From the NCBI GenBank assembly GCA_963737575.1, contig CAVTTJ010000004.1, positions 255,437 through 319,436 of the forward strand: 64,000 nt of DNA, in the 5' to 3' direction. Position 1 is the first letter of the stretch. Each line of letters begins with the position of its first letter. The notes beneath the pieces were generated by a model. It saw only the letters and a program-made list of their open reading frames with translations, made no database searches and was not told the origin of the DNA. This document shows positions 8,313-16,673 of this stretch, piece after piece. This stretch comes from VRUE01 sp963737575 (GTDB lineage: Bacteria; Actinomycetota; Thermoleophilia; Solirubrobacterales; 70-9). The position numbers and the translations under genes are program-made.

Positions 8313-8729
8313 ATGAGCCATGTGGATCACATTCGGTCGTACTACGAGGCGCTGAACACCGGCGACGCGGAGGCGGTGACCGCACATTTCGTGGATGACG
8401 CCGTGCACTATTACACGCGGCTGGGGCCGCACCGGGGCGCTGAGGAGATCGGCCGCTACGCGGCGTTCGCGGTCGAGCAGATCGAAGGGCGGTGGCACCT
8501 GGAGAACGCGATCGAGCAGGGCGATCAGGTAGTGATCGAGTGGACGATGACCTGGCGCCACCCCGAGTCCGGGGAGCGGCGGCTCGACCGCGGCACCGAG
8601 TGGTTCCGGATCGAGGATGGCAGGATCGCCGAGGTCCGCGCCTACCATCACGGCGGCCGCAAGAACCCGCAGGGTGACCTGCTCGGGTTCGACCACCGCG
8701 GCCGCGGCCACACGATGCTCGAGGACTAG
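8313..8729 (+). CDS. SnoaL/NTF2-like domain protein
   Basis: 138 residues, the size of a single NTF2-like cone-shaped domain: N-terminal helices HIRSYYEALNTGDAEAV, then FVDDAVHY, and strands ending in FRIEDGRIAEVRAYHH. Such proteins act as small-molecule hydrolases, isomerases or binding modules; the sequence alone does not tell which. ATG at 8313 starts just before the first helix. It shares a CTAG with the convergent flavoprotein gene, each strand reading TAG as its stop. Confidence 0.7.
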   Translation: MSHVDHIRSYYEALNTGDAEAVTAHFVDDAVHYYTRLGPHRGAEEIGRYAAFAVEQIEGRWHLENAIEQGDQVVIEWTMTWRHPESGERRLDRGTEWFRIEDGRIAEVRAYHHGGRKNPQGDLLGFDHRGRGHTMLED

Positions 8730-10411
8730 GCGACGCCGGCGGCGTTGGAGGCTTCGGCCTCGGCCTCGAGGTAGTGGTGCACCTGCTGGATCACGATCGA
8801 GCCCTCGCCGACCGCCGAGGCGACCCGCTTCAGCGACCCATGGCGGACGTCGCCGACGGCGAAGACCCGGCTGAGGCTGGTCTCTCCCAGCCGCGGCGAG
8901 GCGCCGTTCCCAGGTTCCAAATCCGTCCCGGTGAGGATGTAGCCCCACTCGTCGCGCTCAATCTCGGGCGGCAGCCACCCGGTCCCGGGCCTGGCTCCGA
9001 TCATCACGAACAGGGCGTCGGCGTCGACCGTCGATTTCTCCCCTGACCCCTTGTTGAGAAGGGTCAGCGTCTCGAGACGATGCTCGCCGCTGCCGCCGAT
9101 CGCCTCCGTCTCGTACTTCACCTCGATGTTCTCGGCCGCCTCTATCGCCCGGCGCAGGTAGGCGGACATCGTCTCCGCAAGGTTGGCCCGGCGGACCAGC
9201 ATCGTCACCCGCTCCGCGTAGCGGCTGAGGTGCATCGCGGCCTGCCCGGCCGAGTTGCCGCCGCCGACGACGAACACGCACTTGCCCGGCAGCGCCTTCG
9301 CGTCGGCCGCAGAGGCCCCGTAGAAGACGCCCTCGCCCTCGAGGCAGGTGAGGGAGGGGATCTCGAGACGCCGGTAGGAGACCCCCGACGCAAGCAGGAC
9401 CGCGATCGTCTCGATCTCGGCCCCGTCCGACGTCCGCAGGACGTGCCGCCTCTCCCCCGGTCGCATCTCGACCACCTCGCGCATCAACAGGAACTCGGTT
9501 CCGAACACCCAGGCCTGCTGGTAGGCGCGCTGGGCGAGGTCGGAGCCGCTGACTCCACGCGAGAAGCCGAGGTAGTTGCGGATCAGCGAGCTCGATGCGG
9601 CCTGGCCGCCGATCGCCTCGCGCTCGATCACCAGCGCCCGCATCCCCTCCGAGGACGCGTAGACCGCGGCGGCGAGACCGCCCGGCCCGGCGCCGATCAC
9701 GACCACGTCGAAATCGTGCCGCTCGCCGAGCTTGGTGCGGACGCCGAAGGCGTCGGCCAGCTGGACGTTGGTCGGGTCGACGATGAACCGGCCGCCGCCC
9801 ACCTTGGCCAGGGGGACCGTCGCGTCCTCGCGGCCGGCGCCCTCGAGCAGCGCCTGGCCGTCGGCCGACTCGGGCGGATGGCAGGAGTAGGGGATCCCGT
9901 TGCGGCCCAGCAGGTCGCGCAGCTCGGCGGCGCGCGGCGAGCCGAGCTCGGCGACGATCTCGATCTCACCCTGGAGCGGCGACTCGTGGCGCGCCCACTC
10001 GAACAGGAACTCGGCAACGGTGCGATGGAAGAGCTCGTCGGGGCAGCGCTGCGGTTTCAGCACGTAGTAGTCGATCTTTCCCAGCGTCATCGCGGTCGAG
10101 ATCTGGTCGGCGGTGTCGGCCCTCGCCCAATCGCCCCAGCCGATCATCAGGCCGCGCTTGACCGATGGATGCAGCTCGCGGGCCTGGGCAAGCAGTTCGG
10201 CGCCGGAGGTCTCCCCCAACCGCTGGTCGGCGAGGACGAGGGCGACCGGCTCACCCTCCTCGCGCAGGCGCTCGAGAACCGCCAGCGCCCCGGCCGCCGT
10301 GCTCTCGGTCAGGACCGTGTAGTCCTGGCCATAGCGGCGCGTCAGCTCGATCTCGGTGCGCGCGAGCGCATCGGGATCCCCATCGACGGCGAGCAGAACC
10401 GGCTCTCCCAT
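8726..10411 (-). CDS. Flavoprotein with receiver-like, glutaredoxin-like and thioredoxin-reductase-like domains
   Basis: 561 residues in three parts. Residues 1-125 resemble a response-regulator receiver (VLLAVDGDPDALARTE, LVLADQRLGETSG with a possible phospho-Asp, and YYVLKP with the conserved Lys). Residues about 145-215 look like a thioredoxin/glutaredoxin fold (ELRDLLGRNGIPYSCH, one Cys). From 225 on is a TrxR-type flavoprotein: VVIGAGPGGLAAAVYA for FAD, VVGGGNSAGQAAMHLS for NAD(P)H, and VFAVGDVRHGS. The reductase CxxC is absent (GVFYGAS at that place), so it cannot be a normal thioredoxin reductase. Similar fusions are known in actinobacteria without a settled function. Confidence 0.85.
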   Translation of the reverse strand: MGEPVLLAVDGDPDALARTEIELTRRYGQDYTVLTESTAAGALAVLERLREEGEPVALVLADQRLGETSGAELLAQARELHPSVKRGLMIGWGDWARADTADQISTAMTLGKIDYYVLKPQRCPDELFHRTVAEFLFEWARHESPLQGEIEIVAELGSPRAAELRDLLGRNGIPYSCHPPESADGQALLEGAGREDATVPLAKVGGGRFIVDPTNVQLADAFGVRTKLGERHDFDVVVIGAGPGGLAAAVYASSEGMRALVIEREAIGGQAASSSLIRNYLGFSRGVSGSDLAQRAYQQAWVFGTEFLLMREVVEMRPGERRHVLRTSDGAEIETIAVLLASGVSYRRLEIPSLTCLEGEGVFYGASAADAKALPGKCVFVVGGGNSAGQAAMHLSRYAERVTMLVRRANLAETMSAYLRRAIEAAENIEVKYETEAIGGSGEHRLETLTLLNKGSGEKSTVDADALFVMIGARPGTGWLPPEIERDEWGYILTGTDLEPGNGASPRLGETSLSRVFAVGDVRHGSLKRVASAVGEGSIVIQQVHHYLEAEAEASNAAGVA

Positions 10412-10460
10412 TGGAGTGATGGTATCGGCGCGCGCCGGCCCCGACCGGCCGCCGACGCGC

Positions 10461-10466
10461 TAGCGT
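10461..10466 (+). promoter_or_regulatory. -10 box of leaderless acyl-CoA dehydrogenase gene
   Basis: TAGCGT, 9 nt before ATG 10476. No Shine-Dalgarno sequence is present in between. Confidence 0.45.
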
Positions 10467-10475
10467 CCCGGTCCG

Positions 10476-11654
10476 ATGACGGTCGTCAAGGACACCGGGG
10501 TGAGGGCGGTGCCGCCGCCATTTCACTCCGAGCACGAGGAGCTGCGGGAGACGGTGAGGCGGTTCGTCTCGAAGGAGATCGCCCCCAACGTCGACGAGTG
10601 GGAGGCGGCGCGGGAATTCCCGCGCGAGCTCTACCGCCGCTGCGCCGAGCTCGGCTTCCTCGGCCTCAAGTTCCCCGAGACCTACGGCGGCCAGGGTGGG
10701 ACCCACCTCCACGACGCGATCTGGGTCGAGGAGCTCGCCCGCTCAGGCGGCTCAGGCGGGGTCGCGGCGGGCCTCAACGCCCACGCCTCGATCGCGCTGC
10801 CCCCGATCTTCAACTTCGGCACCGAGGAGCAGAAGCAGCGCTGGCTGGTTCCCGGCATCGCCGGTGAGAAGGTCGGGGCGCTGGGGATCACCGAGCCGGG
10901 CGCGGGCTCCGACGTCGCCGGGATCACGACCTTCGCCGAGCGCACCGACGGCGGCTACGTCGTCAACGGCGCCAAGACCTTCATCACCAACGGCGTCCGC
11001 GCCGACTTCCTCGTCTGCGCCTGCAAGACGACGCAGGAGGGCGGCCACCACGGCATCTCGTTCCTCGTCCTCGAGAGCGCGATGCCCGGCTACGAGGTCG
11101 CGGCGAAGCTCGAGAAGCTCGGCTGGCACTCCTCCGACACCGGCGAGCTCTCGTTCACCGACGTCGAGGTCCCGGCCGAGAACCTGCTCGGCGCGGAGAA
11201 CGAGGGATTCAGGTTGATCATGTTCAACTTCGCCTGGGAGCGGCTGCTGATGGCGATCGGGGCCGTCGGGGCGATGCAGCGCCTGATCGAGACGACGGTC
11301 TCCTACGCCCTCGAGCGGAAGGCGTTCGGGCGGCCGATCGGCAACTTCCAGGCCATCCGCCACAAGGTTGCGGAGATGGCGACCCAGGCCGAGGCCGCGC
11401 GGGCGATCACCTACAACGCGCTGCGCCTCTTCCACGAGGGGCAGGACTGCCTCAAGGAGGTGACGATGGCGAAGCTGATCACCCAGCGCGGCGTCCTCGA
11501 CATCGCCGACGAGTGCCTCCAGATCCACGGCGGCTATGGCTATATGCGCGAGTACGGGATCGAGCGCGCCGTCCGCGACGCCCGCCTCGGCCCGATCGGC
11601 GGCGGCACCGACGAGATCATGAAGGAGATCCTGGGCAAACAGCTCGGCCTCTAG
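10476..11654 (+). CDS. Acyl-CoA dehydrogenase (long-chain/isovaleryl type)
   Basis: 392 residues. FHSEHEELRETVRRFV opens the N-terminal helical domain; ALGITEPGAGSDVAGI and KTFITNGVRADF bind FAD, and CLQIHGGYGYMREYGIER is the C-terminal signature. As in the first dehydrogenase of this window, the medium-chain Glu position is Gly (IGGGTDEIM), while FAWERLL supplies a Glu at the long-chain position. The two share motifs throughout and are paralogues with different partners, hinting at distinct substrates. The next gene follows after 56 bp on the same strand but with its own -10-like box. Confidence 0.92.
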   Translation: MTVVKDTGVRAVPPPFHSEHEELRETVRRFVSKEIAPNVDEWEAAREFPRELYRRCAELGFLGLKFPETYGGQGGTHLHDAIWVEELARSGGSGGVAAGLNAHASIALPPIFNFGTEEQKQRWLVPGIAGEKVGALGITEPGAGSDVAGITTFAERTDGGYVVNGAKTFITNGVRADFLVCACKTTQEGGHHGISFLVLESAMPGYEVAAKLEKLGWHSSDTGELSFTDVEVPAENLLGAENEGFRLIMFNFAWERLLMAIGAVGAMQRLIETTVSYALERKAFGRPIGNFQAIRHKVAEMATQAEAARAITYNALRLFHEGQDCLKEVTMAKLITQRGVLDIADECLQIHGGYGYMREYGIERAVRDARLGPIGGGTDEIMKEILGKQLGL

Positions 11655-11698
11655 CCGGGTCGCGCCTGGTCCGAGGCCATTCTCGTACCAAGACTCGC

Positions 11699-11704
11699 TA
11701 CGGT
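11699..11704 (+). promoter_or_regulatory. -10 box of leaderless flavoprotein gene
   Basis: TACGGT, 6 nt before the GTG start at 11711. Confidence 0.4.
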
Positions 11705-11710
11705 TCTACC

Positions 11711-12874
11711 GTGGGAGTGCCAGGCGCAAGGGACAGGGAGCAGCTGCGGGGCGGGCACGACGTGGTCATCTGCGGCGCCAGCTTCGGCGGCCTCGCTGTC
11801 GCGCGCGAGCTGGCCGGCTCGGGGGCCGACGTCCTCGTCCTCGACCGCTACGAGATCGGCGCCAGGGCGACCTCGGCCTGCGGAATCCCGACCGAGTGGC
11901 TGCGGGCGCTGGGCATGATCGACATCGAGCTCCAGCGCTTCGATGAGCTGGTCGTCAATACCCCGGGCTGGAGGACGGTCCTCGACCTTCCCTACACGTT
12001 CTCGACCTTCAACTACGACGAGATGTGCGAGGCGCTCTGGCGCCAGTGCGATGCGACCTTCGAGATCGCGGCGGTCGAGGGGCGGGCGCCAGGCGAGAAT
12101 GGGGAGGTCACGGTCGAGACCGACCGCGGCCCGGTGTCGGCGCCGCTCGTCGTCGACGCCCTCGGCTGGCGGCGGATCCTCGCCGGCGACGACGGCTTCC
12201 AGCCCACGGACGCCCCCCTCACACGCGCCCTCGAGGTCCATCCCCAGGGCAACAGCGACGACCTCGAGGTCTGGGTCGATCGCCGCTACGCCCGGTCCGG
12301 CTACGGCTGGTGCTTCCCGGCCGGCGAGGAGCTGCGGATCGGCGCCTGCTCCTACTGGCCGGACGACCACGTCCGCGAGGGGACCGACGCCCTCTCAGCC
12401 GATCTCGGCGCCGACCAGGTCCGCTACCAGGGCAACTGGATCCCCCACCGCCTGCGCCCGCCGACCGAAGCCGGCGTCTTCTTCGTCGGCGACTCGGCCG
12501 GCCAGTGCCTGCCGCTGACCGCGGAGGGGATCAGGACGGCGCTCTATTACGGGATCGCGGTCGGCCGCGAGATGCGGGCGGTGGTCGACGGCCGTCGCAC
12601 CCGCAGGCAGGCGGCCGCGGGCTACACCGAGCTCCACGACTCCCACAGGACCGGCTTCGGGATCCTCCTCTTCGTCCAGAAGGCCCTTCCCTGGATCCCG
12701 GTACGGCTGCTCGGCCCGGCGTTCCGCATCTACAGGACCCAGCGCCTGATCGACCTGACCTTCAACGCCTACCTCGAGCTCGCCCCGCCGAGCTTCGTCG
12801 CCGAAGGAGCGGCCGTCCGCTCGCCGGGGGACCAGGACGAGGCTCCCGAGCTGAGCGCGACCCCGACCGCGTAA
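11711..12874 (+). CDS. Geranylgeranyl-reductase-like FAD-dependent oxidoreductase
   Basis: 387 residues. The N-terminal dinucleotide fold HDVVICGASFGGLAVARELAG and acidic VLVLDRYEIG bind FAD; RLRPPTEAGVFFVGDSAGQCLPLTAEGI matches the second FAD motif (GD) and the PLTAEGI segment of the geranylgeranyl reductase/halogenase-like group A monooxygenase superfamily. No membrane segment is seen. Reduction of an isoprenoid double bond is the family prototype, but hydroxylases share the fold. GTG 11711 is the first start in frame after a -10-like box and sits 10 codons before the FAD motif region. Confidence 0.75.
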   Translation: MGVPGARDREQLRGGHDVVICGASFGGLAVARELAGSGADVLVLDRYEIGARATSACGIPTEWLRALGMIDIELQRFDELVVNTPGWRTVLDLPYTFSTFNYDEMCEALWRQCDATFEIAAVEGRAPGENGEVTVETDRGPVSAPLVVDALGWRRILAGDDGFQPTDAPLTRALEVHPQGNSDDLEVWVDRRYARSGYGWCFPAGEELRIGACSYWPDDHVREGTDALSADLGADQVRYQGNWIPHRLRPPTEAGVFFVGDSAGQCLPLTAEGIRTALYYGIAVGREMRAVVDGRRTRRQAAAGYTELHDSHRTGFGILLFVQKALPWIPVRLLGPAFRIYRTQRLIDLTFNAYLELAPPSFVAEGAAVRSPGDQDEAPELSATPTA

Positions 12875-12896
12875 CCGCTCGAACAGCCGGTCGCGC

Positions 12897-12902
12897 TAGG
12901 TT
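12897..12902 (+). promoter_or_regulatory. -10 box of leaderless SnoaL-like gene
   Basis: TAGGTT, 7 nt before ATG 12910. Confidence 0.45.
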
Positions 12903-12909
12903 CCAGAGA

Positions 12910-13338
12910 ATGCTGTCCTGGCTTGGCAGGCTGATGATCTCGCGCAACATGGCGAGCTCGCGGGAGGGCGACCTCGAGCCGGCGCTGCGGATGGACGCCG
13001 ATGACATCCGGTTCAAATTCCCCGGCGACAGCTCCTGGGGGACCGAGCTCGAGGGCAAGGACGAGCTGCGGAAATGGCTGCAGCGGTTCGCCGAGGCCGG
13101 CGTCCAGATCTACCCCGGCGAGGTGGTCCTGCAGGGGTTCCCCTGGCGGCAGACGGTCTGCATTCGCGGCACCGTCCATCTCGACTCCGACGCGGGCGAG
13201 CGCGTCTACGAAAACCGCTATGTCATCTGGGGACGGATCGCATGCGGAAAGCTGCGCGAATACGAGGTCTATGAGGACACCCAGAAGTCGAAGGCTCTCG
13301 ACGGATACCTGGAGTCGATCGGGAAGCTCCCCCGGTGA
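12910..13338 (+). CDS. SnoaL/NTF2-like domain protein
   Basis: 142 residues, one NTF2-like domain: a helical start (LMISRNMASSREGDL), DDIRFKFPGDSSWGTELEGKDELRKWL in the pocket region and paired strands CIRGTVHL and YVIWGRIACGKLREYEVYED. No catalytic residue assignable. Its TGA overlaps the next start as GTGA, so it leads a tightly spaced operon with sixA-like, FAH, GNAT and VOC genes. Confidence 0.65.
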   Translation: MLSWLGRLMISRNMASSREGDLEPALRMDADDIRFKFPGDSSWGTELEGKDELRKWLQRFAEAGVQIYPGEVVLQGFPWRQTVCIRGTVHLDSDAGERVYENRYVIWGRIACGKLREYEVYEDTQKSKALDGYLESIGKLPR

Positions 13339-13769
13339 TCTACCTGTTGCGACACGGCGATGCCGAGCACGGCGACGGCGACGACTCGGCACGACGGCTG
13401 ACGTCGAAGGGCGAACGCCAGGCGATCACCGCCGGGCAGGCGATGGCGGCGCTCGGGATCGAGATCGACGCCTGCCTCACGAGCCCGAAGGTGCGCGCCG
13501 CCGAGACCGCGCGGCTCGCCTGCGAGGCCCTCGCGGCGGCACCGGAGACGGCGGCCGACCTCGCGGGCCGGTTCGACACGCTCGGCCTCGCGGCGGGCCG
13601 GGGTGAGGTCCTCCTCGTCGGCCACAACCCCGACTTCAAGACCGAGGTCGGCCGCCTCACCGGCGCCAATGTCAAATTCCGCAAGGGCGGCCTGGCGATC
13701 CTCGACGACAGCACGCTGTTCGCGATGCTGCGGCCCGAGGACCTGGCCGCGATCGCCGCGGGTAGATGA
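13335..13769 (+). CDS. SixA-type phosphohistidine phosphatase (histidine phosphatase superfamily)
   Basis: 144 residues, the short form of the histidine phosphatase superfamily. YLLRHGDAEH near residue 3 gives the RHG catalytic motif, LTSKGERQA the helix, SPKVRAAETA the second Arg, and LLVGHNPDF the second catalytic His. SixA removes phosphate from a phosphohistidine domain in E. coli; the target here is unknown and there is no histidine phosphotransfer gene nearby. Coupled by GTGA and ATGA overlaps to both neighbours. Confidence 0.85.
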   Translation: MIYLLRHGDAEHGDGDDSARRLTSKGERQAITAGQAMAALGIEIDACLTSPKVRAAETARLACEALAAAPETAADLAGRFDTLGLAAGRGEVLLVGHNPDFKTEVGRLTGANVKFRKGGLAILDDSTLFAMLRPEDLAAIAAGR

Positions 13770-14662
13770 GGCTCTGCCGGTTCCTCGCCGACGGGGAGGC
13801 CCGTCTCGGGCTGATCGAGGACGGTCGCCTGATCGACCTCACCGCCTCGGCACCCGAGCTGCCGACCGAACCCGCGGCGGCGGTCGACGCGGTGGGCGTC
13901 GATCGATTGGAGGAGCTGGCCGAGCTCGCGGCCGAGCCCGGCCCCGGCGAATCCCTCGAGGCGATTCGGCTGCTGAGCCCGGCCCGACCGCGCAAGTACC
14001 TCGCGATCGCCCTCAACTACGCCGACCACATCGACGAGACGGGGATGGAGGCGCCGCAGGTGCCGACCTTCTTCAACAAGCAGCCGACCTGCGTCATCGG
14101 AACCGGAGCGAATATCCACATGCCGGTCGTCTCCGACAAGCTGGACTACGAGGGAGAGCTGGCGATCGTGATCGGCAAGCGGTGCCGGCATGTCGCGCCC
14201 GAGGACGCCGCCGGCGTGATCGCCGGCTACACGATCGCCAACGACGTCTCGGTCCGCGATTGGCAGATGCGGGCGCCGACGATGACGATCGGCAAGTCCT
14301 TCGACACCCACGGTCCGCTCGGGCCCTGGCTCGTCACCGGCGGCGAGCTGGGCGACCCGCAGCGGCTCGGGATCAGAACCTTCGTCAACGGCGAGCTGCG
14401 CCAGGACGGCAATACCTCGGAGATGGTCTTCGATTGCTTCCAGCAGGTCTCGCACCTCTCCGAGGCGTTCACCCTGGAGCCGGGCGACGTGATCGCGACC
14501 GGCACCCCGGCCGGGATCGGCGCATCGGTACAGCCCTTCCCGGAGGGCCTCCTGAAGGTCGGCGACTCGGTCAGGATCGAGATCGAGGGGATCGGCGAGC
14601 TCCGCAACCAGGTGGTCGCCGAGCCCGAGGGCTTCGTCGTCGACGACGACCCACCGGCCTGA
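13766..14662 (+). CDS. Fumarylacetoacetate hydrolase family protein
   Basis: 298 residues. The C-terminal two thirds are the FAH fold: KYLAIALNYADHIDE opens it, KLDYEGELAIVIGK carries metal-binding glutamates, and YTIANDVSVRDWQ the aspartate; GDVIATGTPAGIGAS is the usual C-terminal motif. Members hydrolyse or decarboxylate beta-dicarbonyl acids (acylpyruvase, oxaloacetate decarboxylase, ring-cleavage products). With CoA and acyl enzymes around, an aromatic or keto-acid catabolic step is plausible but not shown. Confidence 0.9.
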   Translation: MRLCRFLADGEARLGLIEDGRLIDLTASAPELPTEPAAAVDAVGVDRLEELAELAAEPGPGESLEAIRLLSPARPRKYLAIALNYADHIDETGMEAPQVPTFFNKQPTCVIGTGANIHMPVVSDKLDYEGELAIVIGKRCRHVAPEDAAGVIAGYTIANDVSVRDWQMRAPTMTIGKSFDTHGPLGPWLVTGGELGDPQRLGIRTFVNGELRQDGNTSEMVFDCFQQVSHLSEAFTLEPGDVIATGTPAGIGASVQPFPEGLLKVGDSVRIEIEGIGELRNQVVAEPEGFVVDDDPPA

Positions 14663-14665
14663 GCA

Positions 14666-15466
14666 ATGAACGGAAGCCGGCGGCGAGCCCACCTCAACCT
14701 GATCGACAGCTCGCGACAACTGTTCGAGCTCGATTCCGGGGCGACGGTCGTCGCCGCCGACGGCTGCTTCCTCGGCGCCGGCAGCTCCGAGAATCCGGCG
14801 GTCTCCAACGCCGCCTTCCGGGTCGAGGACGCGCTCGACCCGTCCGAGCTGCTGCGGCGGGCGCGCGAGTTCTTCGGCGAGCGCGGCCGCGGGTTCAGCC
14901 TCTGGACCCGGGGAGGGGAGCCGGAGGACGACGACCTGTTCGAGGTGGCCCGCGCCGAGGGGCTGAACCCGTTCTTCGAAATGCCGGAGATGGTGATGGA
15001 GGGGCGGGCCGAGGAGAAGCCGCTGCCGGACGGCGTCGAGCTGCGCCGCCTCGCCGGCGCCGAGGAAGCCGAGGACTACTGGCGGGTCGCGCGGGAGTCC
15101 TACATCAGCATCGGGTTTCCCCCTGAGGTGTTCGAGCACTACGACAACCACGCCGGGCTGATCGCCGACAACGCCGTCGCCCTCCTCGCCTACCGGGAGG
15201 CCGAGCCGGTCGCGATCGCGATGACGATCGTCAACAACGGCGTCGCCGGCATCTACTGGGTCGGCACCACCGAGCGGGCCCGCGGCCAGGGCCTGGGCCG
15301 GGCGCTGACCGCCGCGGCCGTGAACGCCGGCCTCGACTTCGGCGCCGACATCGCCTCGCTGCAGGCATCGCCGATGGGGGAGCCGATCTACCGCGCGATG
15401 GGGTTCGAGAAGATCTTCGACTACAGGCTGCTGATCGCGACGGCGCCGGGCGAGGCGGGGCGATGA
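14666..15466 (+). CDS. GNAT-family N-acetyltransferase
   Basis: 266 residues. The acetyl-CoA-binding motif A is clear near residue 193: GTTERARGQGLGRALTAAA, followed by the C-terminal SPMGEPIYRAMGFEKIFDYRL strand-helix. The first half (FELDSGATVVAADGCFL, FFGERGRGFSLWT) looks like a degenerate second GNAT fold, as in tandem GNATs. Substrate unknown. ATG is 3 nt after the FAH stop; the end overlaps the VOC gene by 4 bp. Confidence 0.85.
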   Translation: MNGSRRRAHLNLIDSSRQLFELDSGATVVAADGCFLGAGSSENPAVSNAAFRVEDALDPSELLRRAREFFGERGRGFSLWTRGGEPEDDDLFEVARAEGLNPFFEMPEMVMEGRAEEKPLPDGVELRRLAGAEEAEDYWRVARESYISIGFPPEVFEHYDNHAGLIADNAVALLAYREAEPVAIAMTIVNNGVAGIYWVGTTERARGQGLGRALTAAAVNAGLDFGADIASLQASPMGEPIYRAMGFEKIFDYRLLIATAPGEAGR

Positions 15467-15882
15467 GGCAGCGGGTCACCGTGATCACCCTCGGGGCCGC
15501 CGACCTGGGCCGGGCGCGGGCCTTCTACGAGGCGCTCGGCTGGAAGACGGGGGCCGCTCCCGAGGACGACGTCGTCTTCTTCCAGTGCGGCGAGATGGTC
15601 CTCGCCCTCTGGGACCGGGCCAGGCTTTCCGAGGACAGCTGCGTCGCCGACGGGGGCGGTTGGGGCGGCGTGACGCTGGCGCTCAACCTAGGCTCGTCGG
15701 CCGAGGTCGACGCGGCGATCGAGGATGCGCGCGCCGCCGGCGCCAGGATCGGCCGCGAGCCGGCGGAGACCTTCTGGGGCGGCTACAGCGGCGTCTTCGT
15801 CGACCCCGAGGGCCACCCTTGGGAGGTCGCCCACAATCCGCACTGGACGCTCACCGAGGACGGGGGCGTCCACCTCAACTGA
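15463..15882 (+). CDS. Glyoxalase/VOC-family protein
   Basis: 139 residues with two beta-alpha-beta-beta-beta modules: VITLGAADLGRARAFYEALGWK in the first and FVDPEGHPWEVAHNPHW at the end of the second. Metal-ligand positions are only partly conserved (Glu of PWEV), so isomerase, dioxygenase or binding roles are all open. Last gene of the SnoaL-sixA-FAH-GNAT run; 6 bp separate it from the convergent DUF4389 gene. Confidence 0.8.
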   Translation: MRQRVTVITLGAADLGRARAFYEALGWKTGAAPEDDVVFFQCGEMVLALWDRARLSEDSCVADGGGWGGVTLALNLGSSAEVDAAIEDARAAGARIGREPAETFWGGYSGVFVDPEGHPWEVAHNPHWTLTEDGGVHLN

Positions 15883-15888
15883 GCTCCG

Positions 15889-16518
15889 CTAAGGGCCGAG
15901 CCGGAACGGCGGGTACTGGTCGGTGATGAGCGTGAAGGCGTACCCGATCACCCTGTTGTGCCAGCGGTAGACGCCTTCGACGAAGTTGAATGCCCCGTGC
16001 GGGTAGCGGCCGGTGAAAAGGATCGCGAACCAGGCGAAGACGACGACGAAGAAGGCCCCGATGTAGAGGAAGAAGAGGACGAAGTAGTGGGGGATCGCCA
16101 GCAGCCACTTGACCAGCGGCATGCCCCTCTGCAGCTCGGTCTCGGCGTTCGGGTAGGGGAAGTCGAGGTGGACGGCCTGCTGCTCGTCGGTCGAGGGATA
16201 GGTGTCATCCATCAACGTCAGGTAGACGCCCACCCGATTGCCGAACCGCAGCAGTTCGAGGTTCCAGTCGAACCACCAGCGCGGGTATTTCTTGCGGAAG
16301 AGGATCATCAGCACCACAGGGATCGTCAGCAGCCCGACCCCACCCCCGGCAAAGGCCGCTTCGTTGCCTCCCGCCGAGTAGGAGCTTCCCCCGGCGAGCA
16401 TCGCCGCGATGATCGCGATCGGGATCACCGTGAAGATCCGGAAGAACGTCGTCAACCGGTTCAACTGGCGGTCCGGGTAATCGACGGAGAACGTGACGGG
16501 GTAGTCCGATGGCTCCAT
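15889..16518 (-). CDS. DUF4389 membrane protein
   Basis: 209 residues. YPVTFSVDYPDRQLNRLTTFFRIF at the N-terminus is the DUF4389 hallmark, followed by three or four hydrophobic segments (about residues 25-42, 57-75, 140-170) and a repeat-like GRYPHGAFNFVEGVYRWHNRV block. Function unknown; the family is widespread in actinobacterial membranes. ATG 16518 is selected because AAGGAGG stands 6 nt upstream, a strong ribosome-binding site by the standard of this window. Confidence 0.85.
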   Translation of the reverse strand: MEPSDYPVTFSVDYPDRQLNRLTTFFRIFTVIPIAIIAAMLAGGSSYSAGGNEAAFAGGGVGLLTIPVVLMILFRKKYPRWWFDWNLELLRFGNRVGVYLTLMDDTYPSTDEQQAVHLDFPYPNAETELQRGMPLVKWLLAIPHYFVLFFLYIGAFFVVVFAWFAILFTGRYPHGAFNFVEGVYRWHNRVIGYAFTLITDQYPPFRLGP

Positions 16519-16673
16519 GCTGGCCTCCTTGATCCCGAGGGGCTGGACGGGCCGCATGGTGGCGTACCGATCGGCGGCAACCGCCGGGCCCGGCTGACTG
16601 GCCGGTCAACCAGGATTTCGCCGTTCCATGTAGCCTCCCGCCACTCACGAACCAGGAGGGAGAGCGCAATCTG

